Source: Thamnidium elegans (lineage: Eukaryota > Mucoromycota > Mucoromycetes > Mucorales > Mucoraceae). Taken from it: DNA of 64,000 nucleotides. The stretch covers positions 124,001 through 188,000 of the forward strand of contig JAIXMG010000013.1 in assembly GCA_025201345.1 (NCBI GenBank). Direction: 5' to 3'. The notes beneath the pieces are model-generated. The model saw only the letters and a program-made list of their open reading frames with translations. It was not told the DNA's origin and made no database searches. Positions 14,390 to 26,584 of this stretch are shown here, piece by piece (within the stretch, counting starts at the first letter, position 1; each line of letters begins with the position of its first letter). The position numbers and the translations under genes were made by a program.

Positions 14390-16491
14390 CTTACTCGAAC
14401 TGCTAGTTTAGGATCGGTTTGATATAATCGCAACATATCCAATATCAATTCTAATCGTTCACTATTTTGATCTACACGTAATATATCTTTTTTGGATTTC
14501 TTTTCAGAAACTAAATTATTGACAGGTTTACGTAAATTGACATTATTTGACTGATCTGACTTTGAGAAATCTTTACTGGAGAATTCGATAAATAGTTTTC
14601 GTAAGGGGCCGGATAAAGAATCATACAGGGCAGTAACAGATGGGTTCCATGGCAATCTGTTTTCTTCTGACGCAATGGCTAAACACGCCTTGACTAAACT
14701 GATCTTGAATAATGTGGGTGCACGATGATCAAGACAAGAAGGGAATAAACTACGCATAGCATGTCTTGGGTTCAATCGGAACATGGCAACCAAACAATCC
14801 GCTAACAAGGATCGGTGATCGATAATAATACCTAATCCACTCATCAAACTATCAGCAATTAAGGGTTTTTCAGGGTCAAATAATTGACCACGTAATTCGT
14901 TTTCTACATCGGGTACAATGTGTCGTAACGCAGATGCATCTGTCTTTGAAACATAGGTTGCCGCTTTACAGATATCCACATAACAAATAGCGGCCAATTC
15001 AGCCATTCTACCTGGCTTTAAAGAACTCTTTAAGGTAGCTAAAAATAAAGTCTTTTTTGAATTGACATTTCTTGAAGAACCTTCAGGTGTTGAAACAGAG
15101 TATAAAATATCGGGACAGAGTATTAAGAGCATGGTTTGTAACGGCCATAAGATGGCCTTCTTTCGTGTGGTATCGGCTAAGGATAAACATATTTCAAATA
15201 GTACATCGGGACCACCTTCTAGTCTCTTTTGGTTTTGGCATAGTTGCATAAATTCGCCCGGGTACGTTTCGATCCATCCCCAAATTGCTCTACGTAATAT
15301 AGCGGCAACAACGAGCTGTGTAGCCTTTTTTAAACTAGAGAAACTAGAACAAAAATCTAAATAAATAAAAATTGGTTAGTTTGCGAAAACAAATACATAT
15401 TACATAATATATACCTGAAAGAACCAAGCTTAGTCTTTTAGAGTTTAAAGAACAGCATTCAAGTAACCTCATATCCGAAGTCTCAGGGTTCTCATCAGTT
15501 GTGGTTGACAAGTAAAGTATACGCATTTTAATTTTAGAAAAGATGACGTTCCAATTACTTGCACTGATATAAGCAATGACTCGACTTGAAGCTTTATAAA
15601 TATCCAGAACAATATCAGCGGAAGTTCTTGATATGTTGCTAGCGGTATAATATTCAGTTCGAGTGATTTGCGTTACATGATTGGTAGCTTGACCATACTC
15701 TCTTTCTTCCATAGTTGTTGTTTGATGCATAATACGAGACATGACATTCACAATATTCTTTGCAATGTTTTCATCGAAAGGAGGAGGATCTTCCATTTCG
15801 ATAGGCAGTGGTCCATCAGCTGTAGACCATCTGCTATGATGTGTGGAACTATCAAAACTGTGTATTGAACCTTCGTATCCATTTACTGTTGAAGGTGCTC
15901 GCGCAGAAAGATTGTCGGGTTTGATGTCTCGTACGTACTGCCAATGGTGTTGCATACATGCAGAGAGTAAACGTAAAACGAATAATTGTGATTGTAAGTT
16001 TTCATATGGGAAATGTTCTTCGTTTGAAGGCATCTAATAATAATAATAATATAAAAAAAAAAAAACGAGTTTGAGTTAATTTTTTTTATATGGTTAAAGA
16101 AGTAAGGCTTTACTTTAATGCTGTCTAGTAGGTTTAGTAATGTTGAAGTAATTGTTGGTAATCTAAACTTTGATAATTCAATCAAAGCAGCAACTATAAA
16201 ATATACACAGTTAAACCCCGCATACCCTTACTTCTATTTTAATTATTTGTGTACCTCTACAAAGAAAAAAAAAATTAAATAATCAATTGTAAATAAAAAA
16301 ATATAAGCTTACGTTTGATTTATAAGTGGATCATTTTCTAATACTTCTAATTTTTTACCACTGTTGCTAGGCAACTAATAATAAAAAAAGTTTAAATACT
16401 CTTTTACAAAAAAAAAAAAGTCTAATTTTTTCTTTACCCTGACAAGTATGCGATTCACTAAGCTCGCGATAAGCTTGGTGTCTGGACTCAT
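7336..16491 (-). CDS. Neurofibromin/IRA-type Ras GTPase-activating protein
   Basis: Large cytoplasmic GAP that stimulates GTP hydrolysis by Ras and so restrains Ras-cAMP/PKA or MAPK signalling. Read from ATG 16491 to TAA 7336 through roughly 17 exons, giving about 2,700 residues, the usual neurofibromin size. The N-terminus matches neurofibromin layout (a LINQT..LIELSKF region). The RasGAP domain lies in the exon at 10724-12259: an arginine-finger loop (LLRRTSIATRLL), the FLRFFCLAIVSPE motif, and a helix with NLANNVLFG. It is followed by the Sec14-PH-like module (FYFIARNVIADSIDFELLVYHMLQ, about 10724-10850, continuing through 9980) and HEAT-like helical repeats to the end. Two oddities: FLRxxxPA has Leu for the usual Pro, and the first coding exons join in frame only if 2 extra nucleotides are included (about 16255). 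I recognise NF1/IRA2 homology and give no local gene symbol. Confidence 0.92.
16255..16256 (-). other. Candidate 2-nt microexon (AG) in the RasGAP gene
   Basis: The exon at about 16374-16313 ends in phase 2 (..CAA AC, donor gtaagc) and the next recognisable exon (about 16193-16114) is open only if two bases precede its first full codon. Direct joining gives an early stop. Between them lies an acceptor (ctttgtag), two bases AG, and a donor (gtacac), each flanked by an intron of about 60 nt. Including AG restores Thr-Val and a continuous neurofibromin-like N-terminus. A second candidate, AA at 16232-16233 (tag|AA|gtaagg), would also fit. A sequencing indel is the alternative explanation. Confidence 0.45.
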
Positions 16492-17624
16492 TTATGAATT
16501 ATATAATAGATTATTGACATGCAAAGATGAAGTTGTTTTAGCTTATTTTCTCTTGGTCGATTAACTAAATTATCGAGAAATGAGTGAGATGAAGAATATG
16601 TATATAAAAAAATAAAGGAAAGGAATATAAAAAATAAAAAAAAAAGTAGTCGAAGAAAAAAAACGAAAAAAAAAAAAAAAAAAAATTCGGTTAAACTATG
16701 TATATTTTTTTTTAAGGGCGTCCTGATTTCTTGAGAAAGAAACTGGGACGCAAAAAAAAAAAAAAAAAAAAAAAAACCCATCAGATCATTAATTGGGGAT
16801 TCTCCGCGATGAACACAAAAAGATTATAAACACCTTCTTTTTATTACTTTAGACGCTAGAATTAGAGTCGAAATAAAGTTTTTCAACGAATCTTGTTATT
16901 GTTATTATTTTTCACTTTTCCCCTCCTCCCCTTCTTTTTACCTTTCTTTTCTTTTCTCCTTAATAAGTTTTTTTTATATGTGTATTTTTTTTAAAACAAA
17001 AAGGTCAAAATACACTTGCGAAAAAAAAAAGGCACAAAGTCCGATTATTAAAATGAAAGCGAGGTGTTTGATTTGAAGTAAGAAAAATGAGATCATTTTA
17101 TACGCAAGAGTAAAAAACCATTCATTCCGTTTTCTTTCTCCACCCGTCCCCCCTCTTTTGGTCTCCTAGCAGAGTGTGTATTTTTATCTTTTTTTTTTAT
17201 TTTTTTTCTATTTATTTTTACAACAGCTTCTTTTGTGTTACTTGTAGAGTTCTTGTATTTTGTTGTTGTTTTTCTGTCTAATTAGCAAATATTTTTTATG
17301 TATGTGTTGTAGTAATAATGCATTTAATAAATGCGACATGCACACACCTATTTTTAAAAACGAAATAACAAACCCCTTTTTGATTGTTGTTCAAAAGGTT
17401 GTATTACAAAAAGATCATTCTGCATTTTTTGTTGTTGTTCTGTTATTATGTATAAATAACTGCATTCATCATGCCTAAGGGGGGTTTCGAAGTGCATAGT
17501 TATAGTTTATGTGGGGCACATATAATAAGGGAGGAAATGGTGAATTCTTTTTCTATAAAGTGCCCTTTTTTTAATTTTGCTTTTTCTTCCCTCTTTGTTT
17601 TTGTTTTTGTTTTAAAAGAGTAGA
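16492..17624. other. Divergent promoter region between the RasGAP gene and M13 copy 2
   Basis: About 1.1 kb shared upstream region of two divergently transcribed genes, with pyrimidine-rich tracts, long A and T runs and a TATAAA near the right-hand gene. The small open frames here (for example 17260-17478) are low complexity, and I see no support for a gene. Confidence 0.55.
17554..17559 (+). promoter_or_regulatory. TATA box candidate for M13 copy 2
   Basis: TATAAA lies 66 bp upstream of ATG 17625, and the pyrimidine-rich stretch after it is typical of a fungal leader. It supports this ATG as the true start, without a signal-peptide exon. Confidence 0.4.
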
Positions 17625-20380
17625 ATGGCGTCAAACTCTTTATTAGTTAGAGCCAACAATGTTACTTGTTCAACACAAGAATGTATTAGTATTGCTCAAT
17701 CAATTCTTAACGATATCGATCTTAATGTAGATCCTTGCTCTGATTTTTACCAGTATACTTGTAAATAAATAAATATAGAGATAATTTTATTAAAATCTAA
17801 TAATATACATATATATATATATAAAGGTGGTAGCTGGATTAAAAAGGCTACTATTGCTGAAGATAGATCTTGTAAGTTTCTCTAATCTCTTTTTATTATA
17901 CTCACAGCTAATCCCTCCCCCCCCCCTTCTTTTTTTTATCTTTTAAAGCCACCGGTACCTTAGAAACAGCAAATGATATTAATACAGATGTCATGAGAAA
18001 TATTTTAGAAGGGCCTTATGAAGACGCTTATAAAAACTTGCTTACAACCGATAAAGGATTTCATATGGAAGACCTTGCACATATCGATAAAGAGAATTTC
18101 CAAACAATGCAGGATTATTACAATGTTTGCTTAAATACTTCTCATATCAATTCTGTGGGACCTACTCCCATTTATTTAGATATCGCTCAGCTTGAAAATA
18201 TCTTGTTCCCTGTCACCGACGACAAGAGTTTGGTTTCATTGGATCATAAACCATTGATTAGTCGGACCCTGTCGATGCTAGAAGGACACGGTGTTTCTAC
18301 TTTGGCTACATTGTTTGTCGATGCCGATGATAAACATCCGGATATGAACACAATCTTATTTGACCAGGTCTCGCTTGGTTTACCTTCTAAAGAATATTAT
18401 GAAGACATTACGGTTTTAGAAAAGTATCGTGTCGGATTAAACGATATCCTTTTTAAAGTACTTGGTGAATATTCTACGCCAGATGATGCACCTATTCGAG
18501 CCTCCGAAAGTGAAAAAGCTGGTTTTCAACCTTGGAATAAGCAAAAGATTGAAACTGCTGTAAATCGTTATATTGATTTTGAAACTAAATTAGCTTCCAT
18601 TGCGCTAAAAAAGCAAGTTTCTTTACAATTTTATTCTTTTTTAAAAAAAGGCCTAACCAGTTTTTTTTAAATAATAGTGAAGATATGCAAGACCCCGTTA
18701 AATCCTATAATCCAACAAAACTATCAGATTTCCAAACCCAGAACCCATATATCGATTGGATTGGGATATTAGAATCTCTCATTCCCAACGGTGGTATCAA
18801 TTCTCCTGATACCATTATTGTTCGAACACCAGAATACTTTGAGAAATTGAATACTGTATTAACTAATGTAACACTTTTAACACTGCAAGAATATTTTGTT
18901 ATCCAATACGTTACCTCTAGAGTGTATTCTCTAGATGATGCGTCAAGGACAGCCAATCGAAAGATGAATGGTGAAATTTCGAGTGGTACATCTGTTGAAC
19001 AACCACGTTGGCGCATATGTGTAGGTTACACCAGTGTTTCATTTGCCAATTCCTTGGGTCGATACTATACTTTGAAAAAATTTGGTAGTGAAACTGAACG
19101 CACCAGGGCCGAAACCTTTTTAAAGACCATTCACGATGCTTGGTTAAATCGCATTCCTCAAATTGGCTGGCTTGATGAACAAACCAGAGCAAAAGCTATC
19201 GAGAAGGTTTGAGTTTTTTTTTCTTTTTTTTTTTTTTTTTTTACTATATTAATATTAAATTGAATCCTTTTAGGTTAATTTAATTAATCACAAAGTGGGA
19301 TATAGCGTTATTTCTCCCGATCTTCGAAACCCTTCTTCTATTCAAGAATATAATTCAGGTCTTTCTGTAAACAAGACTAGTTTTTATGAAACTGAAATCA
19401 TTAGTTCCGTTTGGTACTCAAATAAAATGTGGAAAAAAGTTGGTCAACCAATTGATAAGGATGAATGGTTGATGTCCGCACAAACTGTGAATGCATATTA
19501 TACCCCCAACTCAAACGAGGTAAAAACTATCCTGTCTTTTTTAATATATTTACTAATAATAACTATAGATTGTCATCCCTGCTGGTATCTTACAATCACC
19601 GTTCTATAATATCGCTTACCCCGAATATTTGAATTATGGTGGTATTGGTATGGTTATCGGCCACGAATTAACTGTAAGTAATACACACACACTATATATA
19701 ATTCCTCAAATTGACTGTTTTTTCTTTTTCTTTTTCTAGCATGCATTTGATAGTTCGGGACGAAAGTATGATGGTAAAGGCAACTTGGCAGATTGGTGGA
19801 CTAATGCTACTTCTGCACAATTCGAAGAAAAGACAAAATGCTTTATCGATCAATACTCCAAGTTTAATGTAACTGGTCCAGATAATAAAGTTATTCCTGT
19901 AAACGGAAAAGTAAGTTACTTATCATTATTTTTTGTTTTTGTTTTTTAAACTCTCTTTTTTTTTTTTTTTTTTTTTTTTAGTTAACGCTTGGTGAAAATC
20001 TTGCTGATAATGGTGGTTTATCTGCATCCTTTTTAGCATATAGAAAAATGCAAGAAACTAAACCAGATCCTGTTTTGCAGGGGCTTGAACAGTTATCCCC
20101 TGACGCTTTGTTCTTTGTTAATTTCGGTCGTGTTTGGTGTAGAAAACAACGAGAAAAGGTCGCATTACAAATGGTAAGTTTTGTTATTTATATATAATCA
20201 TCTTCACGCTTCTAAATTCCCATGTGGGGGGTTTTTTTTCTGTAGATCTATACAGATGAACATTCTCCTTCTACTGCTCGCGTAAATGGTGTTGTCCAGA
20301 ATAGTCCTTACTTTGCAGAGACTTTCAAATGCCCCGCTGGAAGTCCAATGAATCCCGTCAAAAAATGTGATATGTGGTAA
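17625..20380 (+). CDS. M13 family zinc metallopeptidase (neprilysin/ECE-like), copy 2
   Basis: Second M13 zinc endopeptidase. The start [15 protein letters not shown] leads into the Cys-rich [16 protein letters not shown] motif. The active site HELTH is split by an intron (exons meeting across about 19674-19740), the GENLADNGG motif supplies the Glu ligand, and the protein ends CDMW at TAA 20378-20380. All catalytic residues are intact. No signal peptide or transmembrane anchor is visible, as in the inverted paralog at 3005-5769. About nine exons join in frame. One junction, 18612/18678, appears to use a GC-AG intron (donor GCAAGT), giving LKNEDMQDP; no GT donor there keeps the frame. Substrates cannot be told from sequence. 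M13 members in fungi are otherwise uncommon outside early-diverging lineages, which agrees with the Mucoromycota assignment. Confidence 0.9.
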
Positions 20381-20545
20381 AAAAAAAGCCTTACCTTATC
20401 ATGGCATCTAAGTTTGTTTTTTTAGTTTATCATTACATTAAATTCCTTTTTTACTCCGCATATAATACATACATTGCTCTTCACTATGTAAAAATTTATT
20501 TTCGTCATTATACGTTTCTATATTATGCAGCTGTATTAAATTAAA

Positions 20546-20570
20546 GTGTGTGTGTGTGTGTGTGTGTGTG
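20546..20570. repeat. TG dinucleotide microsatellite
   Basis: Uninterrupted GT/TG repeat, about 12 units, in the 3' flank of M13 copy 2. Confidence 0.95.
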
Positions 20571-20995
20571 CAAGCAGTATAGATGAAATGGATTCATCTA
20601 TAATATATACACGCCATCTTTCCCAGTGTTTATTTGTTACGCTCTTTTTTTTAAGGGGGTTATGCGTAGAATGCCGCAAGGACTGTGCGTGCGTATATCT
20701 TAGCGTCTTTACCTAGCGCCCGGGGGAGGGGGGTTTTAATATTCTGGTTCATAAGTTAGTTTTTGATAAGTAAGCTAATACGCACTACCTTAGCATACTA
20801 TATTAAAAACATGATTGTATCAGAAAATTATATTGTCCAATGTTATTACTTATCAAAAGAACGTAACAATGGATTTGACCGTATAACCACACATAGAAGT
20901 AGTATGGCAAAAATAGGAATATTGGCTTTTTATATAAAAAAATCCTTCTGGCTCTTTAATTAGTATTAGAAAGACATTTCATATCTTGCGAGGTA

Positions 20996-21232
20996 CTAGC
21001 TTTTTACGCAATTACGGCGCTTGCACTGGCAAAGTTTTGGTTTTGAGCTACCTTTACAAATGGGAGAATAGTTTTGGCATAATTGGCATTTTCGAGGAGC
21101 CCTTTTTGTACAGGGAATGATTGATTTGTAGTTGTCAATGAGAATACTACCAGCGAGTAATTGAGAGGATATGATCGGCATTAAAGGATTATCAATCCAA
21201 GAACTGTTCGACAAACCAATATGGACGGTCAA
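20996..21232 (-). other. Cys-rich open frame of unknown status
   Basis: A 78-codon open frame whose C-terminal half has six Cys in close spacing with many Lys and Arg (KRAPRKCQLCQN, then CKGS..LCQCKRRNC). The surrounding 20990-21310 segment has higher GC than its flanks. The Cys spacing resembles a small zinc-binding module and could be a transposase relic or a small nuclear protein. There is no clear promoter, intron or family match, so I do not call it a gene. Confidence 0.2.
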
Positions 21233-22259
21233 ACGAATCCTTTGATAACGTATTACGGTATGGTCGCGCCCCTCGACTGCAATACCGTGCTACCTTGTAT
21301 AAAATGACCAGTATTTTTCATCTTGACCGTATCGTTTACATTTGTTGTTGATTCCTCTTGGTATGGAGTATTGGCGCGTAAATATTTTGTAGAAGTATCT
21401 TTCAGTCAAACGTTTTAATTGTGCAACGACTTACCGATGATTACTGTCAAAATCAAGTTCATCTTTTCTTTATTCGCAAGCATTGCTTTCGACATTCGAT
21501 CACCTCTGCGTTTATGTTTTTGAGGTATGGTAACGCTAAGAAAAGCCATTTTGAAAGAGATACACATATTATATAAAAAATACTTGCTTATATATGAATT
21601 CATTGCTAAAAAAGAAAAGAAATATAAAGAAAGAGAAAAAATATGTATTTTATCATAAAGTTATAGCTTTTTTTTTCACGCGTTGATAAAGAAAAACTTG
21701 TTTATAACAATAATTCATGCGACAAGCCATTTTTATGAAATGATGTGAATAAACGAAGTAGAACGTCAAACTTCTTTGCAAAATAGAACAGTGAATCAAT
21801 GTTTTCACTATAACTTTTGCACTGTACATTTTTTTATTTTATTTTAGTAGTGATCTGATTAAAGTTAACTTGTTATGTTAAAGAGGGAGAGTCTAATAAA
21901 TGCTGGTAGGCGATGGAATTAAAGTAAGCGAATTAGATAGTTTTAGAATAAAGCAACACTTGATGGTTACACTTGCTTAAAAAAGTATGTCTTTTTTTTA
22001 CAGCTTACAAGTCACATAAGACAATAAAAACCAGAAAAAAAAAAAAAAAAACGAACTCTCTCTCTCTCCTTTTGTTTTTCTCTCCCTCCCCCCTTCTATG
22101 CCAAATAACAATTAATTTCTTTTTAACTCTTTCCTTTCCTTATTAGGCTTTTCCCCTCTTACAATTTTTTGTCTATTTTTTTTTTTTTTTTTTTTGAAAC
22201 TTCTAAAACGTACATAACACATACATATATAATATAATAATAACAATAATAATAATTTA

Positions 22260-25200
22260 ATGACATTAGGTACACAGTTATAAAAAAAAAAAGAATAAAT
22301 AAATAAATAAAATTAACACACTTTTTCTTTCTTTTTTTTTTCTTTTTTTTCTTTTATTTTTTTTTACTTTTCGACAAAAAAGATGAACACTACATTTGCC
22401 AAAGAGCGGCCAATGCCATCATCTCTGAAATTGGACCGTTTCGAGTGTCAACGGATGCCTTACAAGCAATCAACCAATTTCTTGACGAGTTTATAGTACT
22501 GCTACTAACATGTTCTCTATCACTTGATCTATCTGATATCAAATCAGTTGTATTCAGTTTACTACCGTCCACACTCGGTAAAAATGCTATTGTGGAAGCC
22601 GAACTTGAAGTTAAAACGTTTACAGAGACCGAATCCATTGATTATGACCTGTATGAAAGAATGCGTAGTTTAGGTGGAGAGAGCAAGTTCCCGTTAGACG
22701 AAGCAGTTCCTTTATTAAGGGAGAAATGTTTCGAGTATTGTACTTTGGCTGATAAAGATGATCAAATGTATTTACAGAAATCAATTCGAAATAAACGAAT
22801 TGAAAAGGATATCAAGGTGGCTATCTCACCTATTGTGGCTATCTATGTAACTACTGTCATGGAACATATTGCAGAGTATTTGTTAACTGCCGTGGCTATG
22901 ACGGCTGAACATGAAGATACGGATTATGTACGTGTTAAAGAAGTGTTTTTGGCTTTGGTGGATGATATACAATTGGGCGATGTTTTTAATCGTATGGATC
23001 TTCGAGATAAAATGGAGGTAAGTTTTTTTTTTATTTTGTTTTTTGTGTGTTTGAATTTTGTATACTTAATAAAAAAGCTATTAGAAACGTGCTGGTTTAT
23101 TTAATTTAAACGCTAATAAAGCTAGAAACTCTTATTTACCTGCAACTCCCACACTACCACCACCAACACCAACATCCAATAGAAAAAGTTATACACTCGA
23201 TCAACGTAAGTTTTTTTTTTAAAAAAAAATGTAAATCCTAGTAAATAATTAATGAATTGTTACACAAAGATGATACTGGTTCCTTCTTGGATATTACATT
23301 TGATGATATGGACTTTGATTTCGATGATAGTAGAAAGAGTACAGTATCTCGAATGCCAGAAATAAGACCCCAATCAGCCATGTCACAAGCAAGTAATTAT
23401 ACACTCAATAATAATAATAATCGCAAATCCACGTTTCATTTATTCAAAAATAATCGAAACTCATTTAGTGGAGATGTACCACCACGTGCTTCATCACCAG
23501 TTGGATCTGTGTACGACCCTGATGCTCCTAGTATGAATTTTGACGATTTAATAAAATCAGGTGGAACTGTCAAAGTATCACTGACACCAAATAGATTAAG
23601 GTCTATTGAAATTAAAGACCAAACCAAAGATGAATTACGTCCTCCTCCATTAACTTGGGAACGTAGATCCACTTCTTCACCTAGATTATCTGCTTCAATT
23701 CCTTCTAGACCTTCTTCACCACTTGTACGTCAAAATACTAGTAGTAGTGTAAAAACAAATCACAGCAAAAAGTCTACTCATACTACGAAATCTAACAATA
23801 ATAATAATCATGGGATGGATCCAATCGAAGTACCCAAATTAAACGCCAGACCTTCCACACCTTCTTCTCCTCTCAGTAAAAAGAGTTTCTCGGTACAAGA
23901 GAAATCTAAATTTGAAAATCCCCGTGAAGCCCCTCCTACTCCTTTATCTCCTATATTACCTGTAGCTGCACCTACTTCAGTTTTATCAACACCTACAGTT
24001 AAATCTTTACCTGTTGTCCATTCACCAGCTACTTCTATTTCTTCTTCTTCTCAATCAATAACAAGAAAAGTACCAACTCCTTTACCAAAATTAAATGCTA
24101 CACCTATTCTTACAAGCAACATTAGTGTGAAATCAGCTATACCTTCTTCTGAAAGTAGTGATTCTATCTCTTCAGAGATTTCTTCAGTGCCTAGTATACC
24201 TTCTCCCGTTACAGGTATTCCTTCTCCTTCAGCTGATAATTTATCGATTCATACGCCTAATTCGGTTCAAGAACCTCCTGTACCAAAGCCAACTAAATCC
24301 GTTCCACTTATTAGTGGTATGGTCATTAGAAGAAGTAGTGTTAGTAGTAGAAAGAGTAGAGAGAATTTAAAGAGAGCAAAAGAAGAATTCAGCCATATGG
24401 ATGGTCCTATGCCATCAATGGATCCTACTCCAACTATGGTTTTACCAAAGAAGGAACAAGTCGTTACCGAGGAACCTGTTTCTATGGAACGTCAAGTTCA
24501 TTTTGATCAAGTGACAGAATTAACTGAATCACCTAATGTAAGTCCTATACCTTCACCTTCACCTTCTCCACCACCACCATCACAACCAGCATCACCAGCA
24601 CCTTCTTCGGAAGTAGGCGTGGCTATCCCTAGAAAGAAAGCAGCTACGTTATCTCCCGAGAGACCTTCTAGTATGGTAGCTAAACGTGCTTCTATGGTTG
24701 GTAATAACCGTCGCAGATCCTTGCATGAAAGCTACGCTACCGAAAAGTACCATCAAGATATCTTGTTACGTCAACGCGGACCCAACGTTGGATCTGTTAG
24801 TGTTTCAATTAAACAATGGGATGATATTTTAAAACCTGAAGAACAAGCTAGTGTTATCCCCCCAGCAGCTCATCGTCGTTCTGTATTAAGACAATTACGC
24901 CAACAACAATTAAAAGAACAATTACAACTTCAACAAGATTTATTACAACAACAAAAGGTCGGAGAAAAGAAATCAAATGAGTCTTTGAAAGAAGAATCAA
25001 AGGGAGGAGGGATTTATTTAAATGCTAATAATAGTAGTAGTAATGCTGTGCTGGATAAAGTACTCAAGTTCGAAAGAGCATCTTCGCTGGACGATGATGT
25101 GGCTCATCAAAGAGTTTCGCATATGCCGAGACGTGAAAGGTTCTTGTATTTGCAGCAGGATCCTTCGGCTATTGAAAGAAAGTCGACGATCGCACCGCCA

Positions 25201-25389
25201 AAGCAACCGGTTGTAAGACGTGTGGGCATTGATCAAGGTGTTCAGACTGAACCTTCAGTTATTAAAGAATCTGTGGAGGAAAAAGAAGAACACGGTATGG
25301 TCGATGGTGATGAAGAGTGGTTCTTGCAAGATGATGAGTGGGATGATCAAGAAGAGGCTGCTATTGTTGAATGGCTTCTTGGAGAGTAA
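22260..25389 (+). CDS. Conserved fungal protein: N-terminal helical domain plus Ser/Pro-rich tail
   Basis: The coding frame from about 22383 opens with a compact, conserved-looking helical domain (ERAANAIISEIGPFRVSTDAL-like opening, then LLPSTLGKNAIVEAELEVK), about 200 residues. An intron follows at 23018, then a small exon (about 23091-23207), another intron, and a long exon to TAA 25387-25389. No ATG lies in this frame near 22383. The best start I can find is ATG 22260, with a 10-nt first coding exon (donor gtacac at 22270, acceptor AAG ending 22382) giving MTLDEHYICQRAANAII; this start is uncertain. The tail (about 700 residues) is disordered: Ser/Pro/Thr-rich, Asn runs, a Gln-rich stretch near 24895-24960, and an acidic EEWFLQDDEWDDQEEAAIVEWLLGE end. 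I do not recognise the family or function. The N-terminal domain could be histone-fold-like, and the tail looks like a phosphorylation-rich scaffold. Confidence 0.8.
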
Positions 25390-25921
25390 ATAATAATATT
25401 AATAATAATAAAAAAACTGCTTTCAAATAAATATACTCTCTTTTTCTTTAAATTCATGCATGTAACAATATAATCTATGTTACATGCTTAAAAAATAACA
25501 AAGAAGATTGGTAGCATTTTTTTTGAAAAAAGCTAATATTTGATATACTTTAATTTTCTTTGTTAATGAATCAAGTGCAGGATAACCCCCCCATCTTCAC
25601 TTATTAGATATGCTCCAGTACATTTCTGCTGAAAAGAAAGTAGGTATTGTTGCCTTAGACTTTGCGGGATTAATGTTTTTTTGAGATACACGTTCCATGT
25701 ACACTCACAGGAAAAAAAAGTGTGACGTATTTTATGATTATTTTTCATGCGTTCAACTTAGTTTTTATTCGCATAAAAAGGATCTTGCATGAATCAAGTT
25801 GAAGCAACAGATGCCTACTACGTATATAAAAATAATTAACCAGCATATAAGTACGAGTATATGAAACGGATAGTAAATATATTACATGAATAAAAGTGGG
25901 CTTTATTTTATCATTTATTTA

Positions 25922-25953
<32 letters not shown>

Positions 25954-26584
25954 CGCAAATATTTTTCTTCTTCACTTATTATTTTTTTACTAACTTATAC
26001 CGGCCCTTCTTAGAGAAACAGGTTTCCATAAAGGAATGTACGTGAAAAGTGATCCGCCACATGCTTTTTTTTACTGAACGTGTAAATAGAACGTGTACCG
26101 AGATTTCCACTTATAATTAGGAATAATCATAATGTTAACAAAGATTATAATCGAGAAATTACAATTCAATAACTCTGCCTATGTATATGATTCTCCAAGA
26201 GCTTTTAAATTCAAACAAAATAACTGATTTTAATAATAGAAGAGATTTTCTTCAAAGATCTAAATAAAAAAACATATATTTTATCAATCTAATAAAGTTA
26301 ATTTTACTCCAAATAAACAAAAAGGAAACCAGGTTATCATTTTACTGACAAATCGTTACTATTTATTGATTTTCAGCAAAGCAGGGTAATGATGACAAGC
26401 AGAGTCTTGGTCGTTTAAATATCCAAATAATTTTCAAAAAAGCGCGGAAAGCACTGTAAAAGAATGGTCACCTCGTATTTAGGCCAATCAAATGTGAATA
26501 CATCACTTTTCGTATAATTTGAAGTTCCTTCCCCCCTTTCAAAATAGACCTCTTTTTCTACACGTAATACATTTTTTTTCTAGA
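25390..26584. other. Intergenic region
   Basis: A 1.2-kb AT-rich spacer between two tandem genes, with a long T run near 25925-25953. No open frame here has coding character and I see no RNA gene. Confidence 0.5.

Larger units (their letters stand above)
20381..22259. other. Long intergenic region
   Basis: A 1.9-kb spacer. It contains a TG microsatellite (20546-20570), a short GC-rich patch near 20715-20735, a less AT-rich segment at 20990-21310 with a Cys-rich open frame (listed separately), and the leader of the next gene with long T and A runs. No confident gene. Confidence 0.5.
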
